From the NCBI RefSeq assembly GCF_003182135.1, contig NZ_QGTL01000005.1, positions 248,001 to 312,000 on the forward strand: a stretch of 64,000 bases of DNA, given 5' to 3'. A program made the translations under genes and the position numbers. Origin of the DNA: Nocardia neocaledoniensis (lineage in GTDB: Bacteria > Actinomycetota > Actinomycetes > Mycobacteriales > Mycobacteriaceae). Below the pieces are notes generated by a model. It did not search any database, was not told the origin of the DNA, and saw only the letters and a program-made list of their open reading frames with translations. Shown here piece by piece: positions 61,706-64,000 of the stretch (position 1 is its first letter; each line of letters begins with the position of its first letter).

Positions 61706-63766
61706 ATGCCGAGCGATGTCGTCGATGTGTCGGTGGAATTCCCGGTCTCGCGGCGGGCGCTGTGGGACGTCCTGCTGGATCCGCAGAGCTACCCCCGCCT
61801 GTGGACGGGGATCGGGGCGTGTGAGCGACTGCTGCAGCCCGACCGCAGCACCCTGTGGCAGGTGCGCATCGGTGACGCGGCCATCGGCGTCCGGCACACC
61901 GACCTGGCCCTGACGATCGGGCGCTGGTACGAGAGCTTCGAGCTGCACAATCCGGAATCCGGTGGCTTCGCGCTGATCCGGCTCACCGGCGACGAACGGC
62001 GCACCAGGGTGAGCGTCACCGTGTTCGCGGCGCCGCGACTGCACCCCGCGCTGGCGGGGACCACCAACTCCGCGGTCGTCGGCTGGGTCGAACAGGGGCT
62101 GGGCCGGGCCGTCGACATCGTGCGCGGCGCGCGGACCTCGGTGGTGTCCAACGGTGCGCGCGCGCCGATCCGGCGCAAGTCCGAGCTGGTGCGGTGGTGC
62201 CTGCAGTCGGGTCTGATCGCGCCGCCGTTGACCTCGGCCCGGCAACTGCGCTCGCTCTACCGGTGGGGCTTCAACCTCGCCGGCGGCTACGCGGCCGGCG
62301 CCGCGCACAGCCCCGAGCAACTCGCGCTGATCGACGACGCGAGCACCGCGACCTTCGAGGAGACCGACAAGCGCACCACCGCGCTGGCAGGCGCGATGTA
62401 CGAGGTCGGCATCCGCGCGGGCGACGCCGTCGGCCTGCTGGCCGGAAACCACTGCGGCATGGTCGAAACCATGGTCGCCGCGGGCAAACTCGGCGTCGAC
62501 GTGGCCCTGCTCAACGCCGGGCTCTCCGGACGGCGGATCGAGGAGATCGTGCAGCGCCACCGGCTCTCCGCGCTGTTCGTCGACGCGGGGCTCACCCATC
62601 TCGTGCGCTATCTGCACGGCGGGCTGCCGCGCTTCCTCACCGACGACCTGCCCGCCGACCCCGCCCGCGTCACGATCGAGGACCTGATCGCCATGGGCCG
62701 CACGACCTTTCCCGAACCCACCACCCCCGGCCGCCAGATCGTGCTGACCTCGGGCACCAGCGGCACGCCCAAGGGCGCCCGGCGTCCGCACCCGAAGGGT
62801 TTCGACACCCTTGTCGCGCTGCTGTCGCGCATCCCGATCCGGGTCGGCGCCACGATGATGATCCCGGCGCCGCTGTTTCACACCTGGGGACTGTCGGCCC
62901 TGCAACTGAGCACCGCGGTACGCGCCACCGTGGTGCTCGCGCAGGGCTTCGACGCCGAGGAGGCCCTGCGCCGCATCGCCGAGCACCGGGTGACCACGCT
63001 CATCGCCGTGCCGACCATGGTGCAGCGCCTGGTCGACGTGCCCGCGGCCGTGCGGGCCCGCTACGACCTGAGCAGCCTGCGGCAGGTGATCAGCTGCGGC
63101 GCGCCGTTGGCGGCGATCACCGTCGACCGGTTCCTGCACGACTACGGCGACATCCTCTACAACCTCTACGGCTCCACCGAGGTGTCCTGGGCGAGTGTGG
63201 CCGGACCCGAGGACCTGCGCGCCGCGCCGACCACGGCCGGGCGCCCGCCGCTGGGGACCCGGCTCGCGATCCTCGGTCCCGACCGCGCTCCGGTGCCGGT
63301 CGGGGTCGTCGGGCGGATCTTCGTCGGCAACCACATGCTCTTCGACGGCTACGTCAGTGACGCGCCGCCCGAGGAAGCCGACGGCATGCTCGACACCGGC
63401 GACCTCGGCTACCTCGACGCCGAGGGCAGGCTCTTCGTGGCCGGCCGCGACGACGAGATGATCATCTCCGGCGGCGAGAACGTCTTCCCGCGCCCGGTCG
63501 AGGAGGCGATCGCCTACCTGCCGCAGGTCACCGACGTGGCGGTGGTCGGCGTGCCCGATCGCGAGTTCGGGCAGCGGCTGGCCGCGTTCCTGGTCAAGAG
63601 CGAGAACTCCGGGCTGGACCCGGAGATGGTGCGGACCTACATCCGGAACCGGCTCAGCCGCTTCTCGGTCCCGCGCGATGTCACCTTTCTCAGCGCGCTG
63701 CCGCGCGGGGAGACCGGCAAGGTGCTCAAACGACTGCTGATCGACCAGGAGGGCCTGGCGGGTTGA
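61706..63766 (+). CDS. SRPBCC domain fused to acyl-CoA synthetase
   Basis: A 686-residue fusion. Residues about 1-150 form an SRPBCC/START-like domain (VSVEFPVSRRALWDVLLD, then ALIRLTGDERRTRVSV). From about residue 190 it is an AMP-forming ligase: IVLTSGTSGTPKGARRP, APLFHTWG, NLYGSTEV, GMLDTGDLGYLD and GGENVFPRPVEEAI, ending GKVLKRLLID. The ligase resembles FadD2/FadD12 types. A single frame covers both domains. ATG 61706 follows GAAAGGCGCGCGGAG. The 206 bases upstream show no other feature. Confidence 0.88.
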   Translation: MPSDVVDVSVEFPVSRRALWDVLLDPQSYPRLWTGIGACERLLQPDRSTLWQVRIGDAAIGVRHTDLALTIGRWYESFELHNPESGGFALIRLTGDERRTRVSVTVFAAPRLHPALAGTTNSAVVGWVEQGLGRAVDIVRGARTSVVSNGARAPIRRKSELVRWCLQSGLIAPPLTSARQLRSLYRWGFNLAGGYAAGAAHSPEQLALIDDASTATFEETDKRTTALAGAMYEVGIRAGDAVGLLAGNHCGMVETMVAAGKLGVDVALLNAGLSGRRIEEIVQRHRLSALFVDAGLTHLVRYLHGGLPRFLTDDLPADPARVTIEDLIAMGRTTFPEPTTPGRQIVLTSGTSGTPKGARRPHPKGFDTLVALLSRIPIRVGATMMIPAPLFHTWGLSALQLSTAVRATVVLAQGFDAEEALRRIAEHRVTTLIAVPTMVQRLVDVPAAVRARYDLSSLRQVISCGAPLAAITVDRFLHDYGDILYNLYGSTEVSWASVAGPEDLRAAPTTAGRPPLGTRLAILGPDRAPVPVGVVGRIFVGNHMLFDGYVSDAPPEEADGMLDTGDLGYLDAEGRLFVAGRDDEMIISGGENVFPRPVEEAIAYLPQVTDVAVVGVPDREFGQRLAAFLVKSENSGLDPEMVRTYIRNRLSRFSVPRDVTFLSALPRGETGKVLKRLLIDQEGLAG

Positions 63767-63817
63767 CCGCTATTCGGCATCACACCTGCTGGCGCGGGGC
63801 GGTGACGTCGGTCCGCA

Positions 63818-63833
63818 AACATACAGCTATGTT
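63818..63833. promoter_or_regulatory. Inverted repeat upstream of the last gene
   Basis: AACATA and TATGTT, perfect 6-base arms, flank CAGC about 55 bases before the start of the last gene. Candidate operator in a 119-base gap. Confidence 0.35.
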
Positions 63834-63885
63834 ATTCGGGGACGGCGGGTTCGACGCGGTGGTTGTAGAGGGTGGAGGGGTCGGG

Positions 63886-64000
63886 ATGGCGGCGCTGGGC
63901 ACAGCGGTGGTGCGCACGGATCGGGAACGGCGCCCGGCGTTCTCGGAGCGGCGGTTCGAGCGGCTCGTGACGCTGGCCGACGGCTTGTCGCCGGAGTCGC
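63886..64000 (+). CDS. Start of an unidentified gene cut by the right edge
   Basis: ATG 63886 follows GGTGGAGGGG at good spacing and opens a G/C-biased frame to the window end (38 residues, including RTDRERRPAFSERRFERLV). Too little is present to identify it. The upstream inverted repeat and basic, helical start would suit a regulator, but that is a guess. Confidence 0.5.
   Translation, partial: MAALGTAVVRTDRERRPAFSERRFERLVTLADGLSPES

Noticed and set aside
1..64000. tRNA, rRNA, CRISPR arrays, insertion sequences or prophage genes
   Set aside because: I found no repeat-spacer pattern, no transposase or integrase frame, and no cloverleaf-like or rRNA-like stretch in the intergenic regions, all of which are short.

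Overview
The window is 64 kb of very GC-rich DNA with G/C-biased third codon positions and densely overlapping genes. The gene content is typical of mycolic-acid actinobacteria, most like Nocardia or Rhodococcus: several FadD-type ligases, F420-dependent and Baeyer-Villiger oxidoreductases, many TetR, PucR and IclR regulators, an MpaB-type oxygenase and an Rv2629-like remnant. I see no rRNA, tRNA, CRISPR array, insertion sequence or prophage gene. The genus is inferred from gene content only.

Layout. 1-5.0 kb: a minus-strand run (SDR, DapB-like dehydrogenase, DUF1254 protein, GH15 glucoamylase/trehalase cut by the left edge), divergent from an IclR regulator. 6-8.4 kb: a translationally coupled MpaB-type oxygenase and CrtC/AttH-like protein. 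8.4-15.5 kb: TetR and LLM oxidoreductase, VOC protein, a two-component system divergent from a VanY-type peptidase and a DoxX protein, then a methyltransferase. 15.5-20.5 kb: drug-type MFS exporter, XRE-cupin regulator, ECF42 sigma factor with its YCII/DGPF partner, and a frameshifted HEAT-like gene. 20.5-25.7 kb: a LacI-controlled operon of an arylsulfotransferase-like protein and a complete sulfonate-type ABC importer, ended by a strong terminator.

26.4-37.4 kb is the most distinctive region. Eleven co-directional genes, nearly all joined by 4-base overlaps, encode an ATP-grasp ligase, a DUF364-type putative heavy-metal-chelation protein, a cysteine-synthase-like PLP enzyme, an enolase-superfamily epimerase, an MFS exporter, a methyltransferase, a PduX-like GHMP kinase, a siderophore/B12-type ABC importer (ATPase, permease, lipoprotein) and an acetyltransferase. 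A Fur/Zur-like palindrome lies just upstream. The simplest reading is an NRPS-independent metallophore pathway with its own exporter and importer, possibly zinc-regulated. I do not recognise it as a described pathway.

37.4-48.5 kb: small hypothetical genes, one frameshifted, then a six-gene overlapping operon (diiron protein, ferredoxin reductase, Baeyer-Villiger monooxygenase, SDR, HSL-type esterase, acyl-CoA ligase) divergent from a TetR gene. It reads as a full hydroxylate, oxidise, insert oxygen, hydrolyse and activate route. A second TetR gene, an SRPBCC gene and a C-terminal fragment of an Rv2629-like release-factor homologue follow. 48.5-64 kb: FadD17-like ligase, KstD-like flavoprotein, AI-2E-family membrane protein, TetR/SDR divergent pair, GAF regulator divergent from a flavin monooxygenase, PucR and LuxR regulators, a fused SRPBCC-acyl-CoA ligase, and a gene cut by the right edge. 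No gene-free stretch exceeds about 210 bases.
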